Source: Lamellibrachia satsuma (taxonomy: Eukaryota; Annelida; Polychaeta; Sabellida; Siboglinidae). Taken from it: DNA of 64,000 nucleotides. The DNA lies in NCBI GenBank assembly GCA_033239005.1, contig BSQZ01000081.1, forward strand, positions 57,209 to 121,208, read 5' to 3'. This document shows, in pieces, positions 33,800 through 45,795 of the stretch. Position numbers and translations under genes: made by a program. The notes under the pieces were generated by a model. The model worked only from the letters and a program-made list of their open reading frames with translations. It searched no databases and was not told the DNA's origin. Numbering within the stretch: position 1 is the first letter of the stretch; each line of letters starts with the position of its first letter.

Positions 33800-34680
33800 G
33801 TCGTCTATTTTTTCCCTTCCGTCACAGATCCCGTTTCACTGCCGTCTCCACCACCCTTCTCCACTCTCCGCCCCCATCTCTTTCCCCCCCCCACCCCACA
33901 CACACACTTCCACAAAATCTCGTCATACAATCCTCCCATCTCAGTCTTGGTCTTCTTCTGTTTCTTTACTTCATGTCTTATCTCTAAATCTTTATCGTGC
34001 TGCCCGACCCAAAGCACCCTCGTCTTCTCCAGACTTGCTTTCAGTCCATGTCTGCAAAGATTTCCTTCCACTCCACCAACCGTTCTTGAAGGTCTGCCTC
34101 ACTGTCCGCTGCTGCCGCCAGGTCGTCTGTCCGCTGCTGCCGCCAGGTCGTCTGCGTATAGCAACTTGCAAAGAATGTTCGTACTGATCTTCCTGCTGAT
34201 CACTTCCACTACTGTGACGAACAACATAACAATCTCAGGCCGACATTCACCCTGAATTCCTCCGATATTCCCGGCAGGCCGACGTTCACCCTGAATTCCT
34301 CCGATATTCCCGGCAGGCCGACGTTCACCCTGAATTCCTCCGATATTCCCGACAGGCCGACGTTCACCCTGAATTCCACCGATATTCCCGGCAGGCCGAC
34401 ATTCACCCTGAATTCCTCCGATATTCCCGGCAGGCCTACGTTCACCCTGAATTCCTCCGATATTCCCGGCAGGCCGACGTTCACCCTGAATTCCACCGAT
34501 ATTCCCGGCAGGCCGACGTTCACCTTGAATTCCACCGATATTCCCGGCAGGCCGACGTTCACCTTGAATTCCCCCGATATTCTCGGTTCGCACACTACTC
34601 CGTCTCTCACGGAACCGTATCATTCTAATTTCATTTAATACTATTCCTTGTAATAAACGACCATATATTTTATAATTTGA
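33800..34680 (-). mobile_element. LINE reverse-transcriptase fragment with an internal minisatellite
   Basis: The minus strand codes VVEVISRKISTNILCKLLYA followed by DDLAAAAD and, further on, RHGLKASLEKTRVLWVG, an RT catalytic YADD block and the following thumb-like region. Upstream of it (34236-34590) the sequence has expanded into 39-bp tandem copies. Family not determined; it differs from the other LINEs in the window. Confidence 0.7.
34236..34590. repeat. 39-bp minisatellite, about 9 copies, inside a LINE RT fragment
   Basis: The unit is GGCAGGCCGACGTTCACCCT plus GAATTCCTCCGATATTCCC. As 39 is a multiple of three, two minus-strand frames stay open (GNIGGIQGERRPA and EFRVNVGLPGISE repeats). 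It adjoins the RT block directly. Confidence 0.95.
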
Positions 34681-35241
34681 CATATATTCCTCCTAATTAG
34701 TGCACTCTACTGACCTAATGTGTAATAATTGTATTTACATTCCTCCTAATAAGCGCTCCTACTGACCAAATATGTTCCCCGCATTGTTTTAGAATTTAAT
34801 AGGCGGAGGCGTTTATGGGAATTTTTCTGCCATGGGCCACGTGGGCGCATGAATACATGGTTATTTTTGTCAGAATTGACGGGCATCGCACGTCGGGGCG
34901 TTTTAAAAGAGCTGGAAGTATGTGGTTTTGACAAAGCTTGATCAGCATGTCAATGAGATAATGGCACTTGCTGTAAAAAAATTTAAGAATTTTTGATGGT
35001 TGCGTTTTCTTATAATCAGACAAAACGTTAACATGGCCACCAATGCAAATCGCTACTGTGATCTGACTCCTAACGTAAAATCTCCATTTACGTATATGGA
35101 ATAATGATATCCCCTTGACGGCGATAGTGGTGCTAGCGACGGTCGACACTGGTGGCCTGAGACAAGAGCAACGACTGCCGATCGCTCCGGGGCAGCGGCC
35201 GCGAGCGAGTCGTACTCATGCAGTGTTTTCTCTTGTCGTAG

Positions 35242-36135
35242 GTCACCAGTGAGCGCGACTCGGCCGCGGCGAGACCGCCCCAGCCGCCGTCGACGCCGGA
35301 GCCGGCCGCCCACCTCGCCGCCGCCGCCATCATCCTCGCCACGCCAGGCCCCTTCCAGAGCGTGCGCGCGCTCCACCGCAAGCTACAGCGGCGCGTGCGC
35401 AGCAGCTCGCAGCTGATGTACGTGGTCGAGGGTCTTGTGCGAGACGGCCTCGCCAGCCTCGTGCAGGTTGTCGTTCGGCCGGCCCGTCGCAGCAAGGCAG
35501 TCTTCTACAAGGCGCTGCCGCCGCCGTCCGCCGACGACGAGGAGACGCAGACAGCCTTCACACAGCGGCTCGCCGGCTACGGCATCACGCCCGATGTCTA
35601 CGTTGGTCAGCTGCGGCGTCAGGACCCGCAGATGGACGCCTTCACACACGCCGCTCTGCTCCGGGAACACCCTGACCCAGAGCGACTCGTGCACTTCTAT
35701 CGTGAATATGCGCAAAACCAAATTGAAAGTGGAGCTGTCTTGAAACCCGAGCACCAGCAGCAACTCAATGAATCTGTCATGGCGGCGCGTACCGAAAATA
35801 AAAAGGAAACTGTTCCAGAACTTGAACATCCGCCGCTATTCCATAGATTCGACAAAGACGCCCGAACCGAAAGTGAGACTGCTCTCGATCGTGTGTCCCA
35901 GCAACGGCTTTCCACACCTGCGTTACCAGCGCAGAACGAGGCGGAGACGTTTTCGGAGCTCCACCACCTAGAACGTTTGTATGCGTCTAGTGTAGAGGCG
36001 CGAACAGAAACAGAAAGTGAAACATTTCCGGGACACACATTTTCGGGCGCACCACACAATCCTGCAGAACACGAAACACCAGCCATCGTCCAGCAGGTGG
36101 ACAAAAACGTGTTGTCAATGCCACATTCATATTGA
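35242..36135 (+). CDS. Alternative 3' exon 2: module copy A (divergent)
   Basis: The acceptor is ttgtcgtag at 35241, phase 0; 297 residues to the TGA at 36133. An Ala/Pro-rich start leads into AIILATPGPFQSVRALHRKL, ...LMYVVEGLVRDGL..., and KAVFYKALPPPSADDEETQT, AGYGITPDVYVGQLRRQDP. This lines up with modules B and C (LCR..., ER.KVFYKCPP, the GV...Y..nFyR.P block and a C-terminal HP/NP), but A is the least conserved: both Cys of LCR/KCPP are gone. The tail (about 160 residues) is Glu/Thr-rich with repeated ARTE.E(S)E units. AATAAA at 36588 and 36663 follows. The fold and function are unknown. Confidence 0.65.
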   Translation, partial: VTSERDSAAARPPQPPSTPEPAAHLAAAAIILATPGPFQSVRALHRKLQRRVRSSSQLMYVVEGLVRDGLASLVQVVVRPARRSKAVFYKALPPPSADDEETQTAFTQRLAGYGITPDVYVGQLRRQDPQMDAFTHAALLREHPDPERLVHFYREYAQNQIESGAVLKPEHQQQLNESVMAARTENKKETVPELEHPPLFHRFDKDARTESETALDRVSQQRLSTPALPAQNEAETFSELHHLERLYASSVEARTETESETFPGHTFSGAPHNPAEHETPAIVQQVDKNVLSMPHSY

Positions 36136-36587
36136 TTTATATATCTGAACGTGGGAATACTTCCTGTTGATCTCGATGTCGTTTTTAGCTTCGTGCGCAT
36201 GTCCATTTTAACACAACGCCAAACAGTGATTGGATTCTGACAGTCGCGTATAGCCTTGATATACCGGTTGTTTCGCTGTTGTGGACCTTAAGTTCATATG
36301 TCTTCGCCATTGCTTTCCACGATTAGTCGCATGACAGTTGCGAGCCGTCTGTTAATCCAGTGGCGTGTACTGCACATGTTTACCATAACATTGTTCTATT
36401 TGGAAAGTGGTTTCAGACAATGTCGATTTTATAACCGACATTGATTATAGTTTTAGCCGCCATACTGGTGTTGTTTGTATTTGCACATGTGCGTTACCGT
36501 TTCTCCGTAAACCTGGTGGTGCGGATCTGTAATTGGCGGTGTACATTCCGGTCATGAGCTTATGGCTGCAAGACTAGGATTTGCTTT

Positions 36588-36668
36588 AATAAATGTGGAT
36601 CTACTTGTAAAACGGAGTTTCTGAGTGTGAATGCGTGCGCGTATGTGAAAATCATAAGGTATAATAAA
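36588..36668 (+). terminator. Two poly(A) signals after alternative 3' exon 2
   Basis: AATAAA at 36588-36593 and 36663-36668, 450-530 bases after the stop. A terminal exon would need such a signal. Confidence 0.45.
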
Positions 36669-37918
36669 ACAATATGAGTGATACTTGAGTGTTCGTTGCG
36701 GTTCGCTGTCCAACAGTTTATGTCCTGAAAATATCGGTGGAAGCAAAACCACCTTTACTATTACGCCCTAATGGCGGTGTAGTGCAGTGCTGTGATCACC
36801 GTGCGTCGGAATCCATCGATTATTTAAGACTGATCCCCAGCTCTCGTATATCTCGACTTTCCTGTTTGCCAGAGTTAATAACCTTTTCGTGAAGAATACT
36901 GTTATGTCAGCGATGTGAATACAGTTTGTACTATAACTATCTTTAATTGAAAGCGAACCGAAACAAAACTATTGACATAACGAATATATAGATCACATAC
37001 ACGTCCAGTGGTGCTGGTGGAGTCGTACACATTATAGTGTTAGTCGTTGTTTAAATTAGCATATAGTTTGTGTTTACCAGACAAACAGGCACGCGCGGTT
37101 TTGTATGATATGATAACTAACAACACAGTTGTTCGGACAACTTGTAGTACTACTCGGCCAACCGGCACGACAACGCACAGTCAAAGTCCTTGTAATAGTC
37201 AGGGTGGATATAGTGGTTGGAGATTTTAGAGTTTAGGGATAAACTGATGAAATGACCTTAACAAGATTGCCACCCCAAGCAACACACGCCAGATGACACG
37301 TGGGCGAGGAAGCCGTCTATGCGTAACCCGCCATAATGGTATATTTGCCATTTTTTTTAAACATATGCTGGTAGCATTTACACAGTCAGTAGATCATTCG
37401 TTCCATTCATTGATCGTCCTTTGTGATAATTAACACTTCCACGTGGCCTTCTCTTGATCTCCTTGTTTCTAGTGTTGTTCAACCACACTCGTTTATTAAC
37501 ACTCGTTTCATTAATAAGTTTGCATAATGAGATTAGCTGCACTCTTCTTTATTCTATCTAACTATGTCCTTCTTACGATATAGCCTCCAAATGTCTGTAC
37601 AGTATTCTAACCGAAGTCTAACTATTGCTTTATATTTTAGAAGAATCAATAATTCGAAGCCGCAGTCCCATACTGCTCTTAGACTTTCATGTATTTCACG
37701 TATTTTTATGAATCTACGTAGAACAGTATCTTCCATTTTCATATTTTACACGCCTGTTCCGTGTCCGGTGTAGAATTGTATTAATAATGATATCTAGGCC
37801 TCACTTGGCAGATTGACGGATGTTAGTGCAAATGTAAAAAAAATTCTAAAAATGTATTGATGCAACAATAACCACTGCAAGTAAAACGCCTCAAAACGGT
37901 TGATCTTCTTCGTTGCAG
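36669..37918. other. Intergenic or intronic DNA between alternative 3' exons 2 and 3
   Basis: No coding sequence supported; the short ORFs at 36689, 37047 and 37554-37773 show no family features. 37545-37745 (minus strand) codes LEYCTDIWRLYRKKDIVR in one frame, which resembles the LEYCIQAWRPYRKKDI block of the CR1-like LINE, so a decayed antisense LINE scrap is likely there. Confidence 0.5.
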
Positions 37919-40900
37919 AACGTCGGGTGTCACCAGGACGCCGCGTCGCCTGGGAGTGACGTTCCGCTTGATCCCGACCTGTTGAACAAGATCCAGTCGG
38001 CCGTGCTGAAGGACGAGGGCTGCTTCATCACCTCGCGCATGCTCTGTAGACGCTATTCGGCGCTCTTCAAGGTGCATCACGTGGTCCAGGCCATGCAGGC
38101 GATGGTGCTGCCACCGGACGACGAGCGACACATCGGCGTCTTTAAGTTCATCAACGAACGCACCAAGGTAAACACATGTGAAGGCAGGTAGAGAGAAACG
38201 ACGGGTGCATGGGTGCTCACTGTTCTATGGTCTGGTTGACAACATGTGGGGATAGCGGGGTAATATTCGATTCTGAACGTAAAATTATTCAATAATATTA
38301 CGTTCAGAATCGAATAAACATTTATAATAGGTACGTTTGCGTTTGTACGTCAATTTGCACCAACAATACCCAGGTGGTGTATGCATGTACATCATATTAC
38401 CCCGCTATCCCCAACAATAATGAAACTTTTTACGTAATTCATGTCAGTGTCAGATGTTATTTTGTCCCGAGTAAACCGACCCGGGGAGTGTCAGTATTCT
38501 ATAATGGTATATTCACCCTCTCTATGAGAATGTGACTCCACCCACCTGTTTTTTATTAACCGTGTGTTTTCTTCATAATTAAGTTTATTGATCACGTCCA
38601 CTATATATCATAGGTAATCTTTGTTTTGATTTCAACTTGATAATAGTAGAATACTGCATTTTTAAATGAAGGTTACCTGGCGGTTCATTTCCCCATGGCA
38701 TAGTATGTTGACCCAAGTCATTTCCACATGGCACCGTATATTGCCCCGAGTCATTATCCCCATGGTATAGTATATTGCCCCGAGTCATTATCCACATGGT
38801 ATAGTATATTGCCCCGAGTCATTATCCCCATGGTATAGTATATTGCCCCGAGTCATTATCCCCATGGTATAGTATATTGCCCTGGGTTATGTTGTTGAAA
38901 TTCAACCTACCAAAATAACGAAAAGAAACACGTTATCATAAATGTTATTTCTTAAAGGTTGTTTGAAATCCGTTAGACCCCAAAAGCCCAAAAAGGCACA
39001 ACAACTTTGGGGTTCCCGTGCAGATATTTAAAATATCTGACATAGTAACAGCTACTCCACCTGCAACATTAGCAAAATACTGTACTCGGATCATAATTAA
39101 TCATAACACGATATTTATCGACTATTCAAATATAAAACTAGCAGCAATATTGCAGCTTGATATGTTCATATTATATAAACCATAATATGTCAAAGTGGCA
39201 TAAAAAAATTTTCAACATTTATTATTTTTATTAAGTACAATCACATTTTGACAATATTCAATATTCGACCCACAAGGAATAATACAATTTTAGTGAAACA
39301 TGGCCAAAATGTTCGTTTGTTATTTATCTCTGTAAAAAGGGAAAACAAAGTTGGGGAAAATTGTACAAAGTACAAAATTGTGAAATATCTGACTTTGTAA
39401 TAGCTACGTCAGCAGCAAAATTAGCAAAACTGTTATCAGAAGCCAATTTTTATCGAAAAGGAGCAATGTCATTTAAGTAAAACTTGGCCGAAGTGTTAAT
39501 TTATTCTTCTTCTCTATATACATAGAACATTAATGAAGTGCCTGTAAAAATCAGAGGTTGCTATCTTACAATCACACAAGTTCCGAACACAATTTTATGT
39601 AGCGAATTTATAACACGCTATCGTCCGGTGTACGTTAAATTTATCCTGGTTTTTGTTATAAATTAACGTTCTTTTACAAAAAACGTACCATTTATGTTTA
39701 TTAAAAACATGTATAGGTTATGTGCATTATTGGCTACCATGCGCACACCGATGCGCAGTTAGCTTAATTTTATGGTATTCGGACACCTTAAAGATCATAT
39801 GCAAAGGTCGAATACATTTGTTTTCACTCGTTCTCGATAGAACTGTATCCCCATATTCGTATTCAGTCATGAAATTGTAAAAGGTTACATTAATCTAGTC
39901 ATAAAACGAGGGATATTCCCGAAGGCACCTTCCGAAAGTATATAGCCAGTGTACTCCATGCACACTCATCCCAACGTAGACTATAGCCAAAATCGTACCA
40001 CAGTTAGAATTAGAAACCAGTTTGTGGATTTTGCCGGTAGATGTCAGGCCGCGTGACATAATTTTGGCCAAACAAACCAACTTCGCCTACGCCGGTTCAT
40101 AGGCACTTAACTTTTAGCAAGATTTAGATCACGTAATGACGAGCGACGGTGATTCTGACGGTGCAACTGACATAAACTTATCGGTTCAAGTCATTCCGTA
40201 TTATTAGTCAACAACGCGGTCACAGTCACAAAAACGAAGTTACAGTCGTCGAGTCTAGCCTAGGCCCTAGCCCTAGCCAAGGCTTGTAAGTTCAACCAGT
40301 GGCCTACTTTGTCTTTGCGTTACTTGGTGGTTTGATTAAGACTATTGGAACTCGTGCGGAAATATGTGGACGCTTTATGATTTTTCTGCCGAAATATCTT
40401 GATATATACAATTTTTAACAAATGTGGCTTTCTAACTTTTCAGTAGAGCTGTCTCGCCTTTGCATTCACTTGTCCTTTGTGATTTTGTCGTAGCACAGGC
40501 TGCACAGTGCACAAAGTGCCTCTCGGTCTACGCTAGCTATTATTTAAAATCTATATAATGTTGCAGTGTTTTATATGGTGTTTCAAATAATGAAACTGGT
40601 GTCACGCCCAAATTCATTGTTTTTTGCCCCATTGCAACATATAAACTTTTAACGTACGTAGATGTTCTGCGTTGCTATGGAATGACACTTTGTTGATGTT
40701 CGTTTGGCCAGACTGACGTCCCACGCTGACTCCGCATGGACATCGTCGAGCAAAATGTCACATCGCTTGGGGCTTTTGTACCACTAATATGATTAGCTTT
40801 TATTGAAGAGTAGCCAATAACAGTATTTGTTAATACATTCCAAACCACTAATACAACTGTTTGTTATCATATACCAGGATTTCTGGAATATTTGCATATA

Positions 40901-41757
40901 ATCTTTAATTCACAAATCATAAAAAAATTAAATTGGTGGGTATATTACTCCTTCATCAGACATTGTTAGGGATGACTTGTTACATCACCTTGCAACATGA
41001 AAACTAAATTATTCTAATAATTTTAATGAATTGGGAGGGGGGTCACTGGAAAACCTGCGGTAGAGTGACCCGGGGGTCGATTTACTATATAGTATTTGGA
41101 CCCCCGGGTCACATTACCCACGAGTCAAAATACCACAATTAAAATTATGACATGTTGGCATGTTTGTGTTTCTCATTACAGTTTAATATTATGACACTTA
41201 AGTATCAACGCCTGAACAAATATATACCTCGCCAAGTTGCACTGTTGTTCAGTATTGTTTGACAATAACCTCGAGATGCTGTGGTGCAGTGTTTGTAAAG
41301 ACCAAGGTCATTACCTGGAGGCTTTACATGTTGGTCAAGTGTTGGTCAAGTGTTGGTCAAGTGTGCAGCCAACGTAGCTTTTGTTGTGATTGTTGTGAAA
41401 TGTCCACTCGTTCGTCGCCAGGTGTTCTACAAGTGTCCGCCTTGCGCTATCAAGCCGGCCGCCCTCGCAGCGTTCGGCGTCACACCGGGGCAGTACCGTC
41501 GCAACTTCTACCGTCTACCGCGCAACAAGAGCATGAAAGCCGACAACTGGGCCGTGTTCGTCGAGCATATCCTCCGCTGTAACCCGTACGGCCCCGTCAA
41601 CATGCCCGACTTCCTCTCGGTCGGCTCCCCGGGCATGTGTTCACCGGCGGCTCCTCCGGTGCAGGAGCCAGAAGTTGCGAGGACGCCGGCGACACAGACA
41701 GTCTTACAGGCGACGATGTCAACGAAGACGGCCGGCAGTCAGAAGGTGGACAAATAG
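37919..41757 (+). CDS. Alternative 3' exons 3a/3b: module copy B
   Basis: 3a is 37919-38167 (acceptor cgttgcag, donor ACCAAG/gtaaac, 83 codons, phase 0 both ends). 3b is 41422-41757 (acceptor gtcgccag, 111 codons, TAG stop). Joined they read ...KDEGCFITSRMLCRRYSA... INERTK/VFYKCPPCAIKPAALAA FGVTPGQYRRNFYRL...NWAVFVEHILRCNPYGP. The exon border falls exactly at ERTK/VFYK; the paralogous module C has SERVKVFYK uninterrupted, which validates the junction. AATAAA occurs at 41780 and 41857. With the constant exon the protein would be 493 residues. Domain unrecognised; conserved Cys (GCF, LCR, KCPP) might bind metal or be structural. Confidence 0.7.
38248..38412. repeat. Nested foldback (MITE-like), 165 bp
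   Basis: The outer arms GGGGATAGCGGGGTAATAT (from 38248) and its reverse complement (to 38412) enclose an inner hairpin with 18-bp perfect arms at 38265-38282 and 38298-38315 (ATTCGATTCTGAACGTAA) that nearly closes to the loop. No clear target duplication. Confidence 0.75.
38690..38890. repeat. ~34-bp tandem repeat, about 6 copies
   Basis: The unit is near CCCCATGGTATAGTATATTG followed by CCCCGAGTCATTAT; the outer copies are degenerate. It lies in the intron between exons 3a and 3b. Confidence 0.9.
38891..41064. other. Intron DNA between module B exons, no gene seen
   Basis: Mostly AT-rich sequence with tails of simple motifs (CCCTAGCCCTAGCC near 40267). No ORF with recognisable features. 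Confidence 0.5.
41065..41112. repeat. 48-bp cruciform-capable palindrome
   Basis: The arms GTGACCCGGGGGTC (41065-41078) and GACCCCCGGGTCAC (41099-41112) are perfect complements around a 20-bp loop that itself contains TACTATATAGTA. It is in the intron 310 bp before exon 3b. Confidence 0.9.
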
Positions 41758-41986
41758 AAAAATACATTTATACGAAAAAAATAAAATTACTGTCATATAA
41801 CTGCAAACATATTATATAGAGGCTACGCGGCACAGGCCGCATTTATTATATATTTGAATAAAAAGTCTCTAACGAATAATGCAGTGATTACATGCAATAG
41901 AAATGACTAAAAGCGAAGGTGTATACAACATATGAACCATAACGATGGAATTGTATAGTTGACCTTCACCATCCGTCCACTTGCAG

Positions 41987-42781
41987 GGCGAGCTGCTGGA
42001 CACGTACGACGAGTTTGACATCCAGTGCGCCGTGGTCCAGACGGACGGTTGCTTCGCCTCGTCGCGCTGTCTGTGCCGTAAGAACACCTACCGTGTGTTG
42101 AACGTCATCCGCGCCATGACGGCCATGAGTCGGCCCCGCCTCCACCCGCTCTACATCGGCACGTACGTGCGGGTGTCGGAGCGGGTCAAGGTCTTCTACA
42201 AGTGTCCGCCCCACCTTGTGTCGGCCGAGGCATTGAGGCTGTACGGTGTCGACGCAGCGTCCTATACACATTTCTACCGCCGCAACCCTCGCCCTCCCGA
42301 GCGCGCCATGCTCAACTGGACGGGCTACGTGGAGGCCATCGTGCGCAAGTGGCCATTCGACGTCGCCTTCGTTCCCTTCGACTCCTTCCAGCTGCCGGAC
42401 GTTGACGTGTTCCGTCTACGCTCCGTCGTCGGCGTCGATGCCCGGCCCATCGAGGACCCGCTGCTCGGGGCGACAGCCTTCGGTAACTCCGAGACCGGCA
42501 AGTTCGCTGATACTGAAATGTCATTCGACGCGACGGACACCACGGCGGAGACCCTATCTCTGGACACCGCTGACGTCTCGCCGCTGTCCCTCGGATACGA
42601 CCCGGAGACGGTGGCCGGCTCAGACAGGACCTCGCTGCCCGGCTCAGACGCTGGGGCCGCCGACAGGACCTCGCCGCCCTCACAGCAAGCGACGGACGAC
42701 AGCGGGGACCGAAACTCAGGCGCAGGACCGCAAGAACAGCGGATGGAGGAGGGCGGCGAAATATCACAACTACACTGTTGA
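41987..42781 (+). CDS. Alternative 3' exon 4: module copy C
   Basis: The acceptor is ccacttgcag at 41986, phase 0; 264 residues to the TGA at 42779. The module occupies about the first 125 residues: YDEFDIQCAVVQTDGCFASS, RCLCRKNTYRVLNVIRAM, YIGTYVRVSERVKVFYKCPP, LYGVDAASYTHFYRR, NWTGYVEAIVRKWPFD. It is continuous here where module B has an intron, so one of the two changed after duplication. The rest is Asp/Ser/Thr-rich and probably disordered. The exon lies only 230 bp after the stop of module B. No canonical AATAAA was seen soon after the stop. With the constant exon it would make 563 residues. Confidence 0.7.
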   Translation, partial: GELLDTYDEFDIQCAVVQTDGCFASSRCLCRKNTYRVLNVIRAMTAMSRPRLHPLYIGTYVRVSERVKVFYKCPPHLVSAEALRLYGVDAASYTHFYRRNPRPPERAMLNWTGYVEAIVRKWPFDVAFVPFDSFQLPDVDVFRLRSVVGVDARPIEDPLLGATAFGNSETGKFADTEMSFDATDTTAETLSLDTADVSPLSLGYDPETVAGSDRTSLPGSDAGAADRTSPPSQQATDDSGDRNSGAGPQEQRMEEGGEISQLHC

Positions 42782-43330
42782 TGATTTCCCATAGAATGTG
42801 TTTATGCCTGTGAACACCTGATGATATATTGTCTTTCAACGATGGGAACTTCATTTTTAGAGTCGCCCGGTTTGTATATCGTTTTCGATTGACGTAATCA
42901 AAACGCCGAGTTCTGTATCCGCTGTAACGTGCGTCGGTAAAATTATTGTTTCGTTTTGTTGCTTTGCAAGTCTTCAGGTTATATTTTTACAACTTTACGG
43001 AAACTTATTCTGTTTCACAGCAGCATGGAGACGCGAATCATATTGGGGCAGTCATGGGTTCGCTTTTCTTTTTAACGTGTGCGTTGTTACCCGTTATCCC
43101 TATCCCAAGCACACAGCAAGGGGCAAGTTGGACGTTTGGCAGCGACAACTGATCACATAGTTGTGCGGCTTCATTCAGCACTGAAACTGCTTCGACATTA
43201 GTATAATTGTTTTAGTAATCAAAATGTGTAAATAACATATAATTCGCCGAAAATATCAGTTATAATTAAAACGTACAGTTTTATATATGTTGCGTTGTCC
43301 TTTGTCATTATTGCATATAACTACATTGCT
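42782..43330. other. 3' flank of the alternative-exon locus
   Basis: Probable 3' UTR of exon 4, then unique sequence; no further acceptor-plus-module unit was found. Confidence 0.4.
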
Positions 43331-43640
43331 TACTTGGCATCGCCTGGAAGGAGCACACACCAAACAAGGATGCTTTTGAGTGCGCAGACATCCCCAGCAT
43401 GTGGTCCTGCTTAGTCGGTGACGTCTGTGCACGCTTGGCCCATGTTTGCCGCATGGACTACCACGCCTCTCCATCAAACTATCTACACCTGTAGCATCTG
43501 TAAAAGAGGGTGCCACTCAAAGATTGGACTTTTTAGTCAGAACAAATGCTGCGCGAACACTGGTGTCGCCATTATCGTTCGAGATATACGGAAGCCAGTG
43601 ATGATGATATTGCGTAAATGTAACATGGTATGTGGCTCCT
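43331..43640 (+). mobile_element. LINE C-terminal fragment
   Basis: YTCSICKRGCHSKIGLFSQN, followed by KCC, is the zinc-knuckle-like C-terminus common at the end of many invertebrate LINE ORF2 proteins. The preceding sequence has stops and frameshifts. Family not determined. Confidence 0.5.
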
Positions 43641-43779
43641 CAACAAGTACACACTCTCTACAGTGACTCTACTCATTGTAGTGGCTGCGTGACATTGCCG
43701 AAAAAGCGGATTTTCCGCCAATTAACAATGGGGTAGGACACTTAATGCTTTCAAATAATGCTAGAAGATTGAATTAATT

Positions 43780-45410
<1,631 letters not shown>

Positions 45411-45465
45411 GAAATACCTCAGAAGGGCCCGTTACCGGTACACATAATATTACATGAAGCAAATT

Positions 45466-45545
45466 TGGATTCTCGATTAGCCAATGGTGTCCTTGTCCAC
45501 TTGCCATCAGGGTATTTTGTTTTAGATAGCAATCTTGTTACTGCC
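45466..45545 (+). mobile_element. Solo 3' tail of CR1-like LINE upstream of GTPBP3
   Basis: GGATTCTCGATTAGCCAATG, CTTGTCCACTTGCCAT and AGCAATCTTGTTA match the family tail. It ends about 250 bp before the GTPBP3 start codon. Confidence 0.75.
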
Positions 45546-45795
45546 ACGCTGTAGCAAGTACGCTGCAAGTCTAACCTAATAGTAGAAGAACCGAGAAAAC
45601 GAGTCAACGCCTACAAAGTGGCTCCATCTAGCTACCACATAAGGCATCTGGTCAGTTAGTGTTTGGGCACCACCAAGCTTCCACACATGTGAAAATGTAT
45701 CGTAAGAGCAGCGTTCGACATTAACATGCATATTGGTTTCTCTTGTGCGATGCATGGTCATCAGTAAATCGTATTTTTCTACGTTTCTATTCAAC

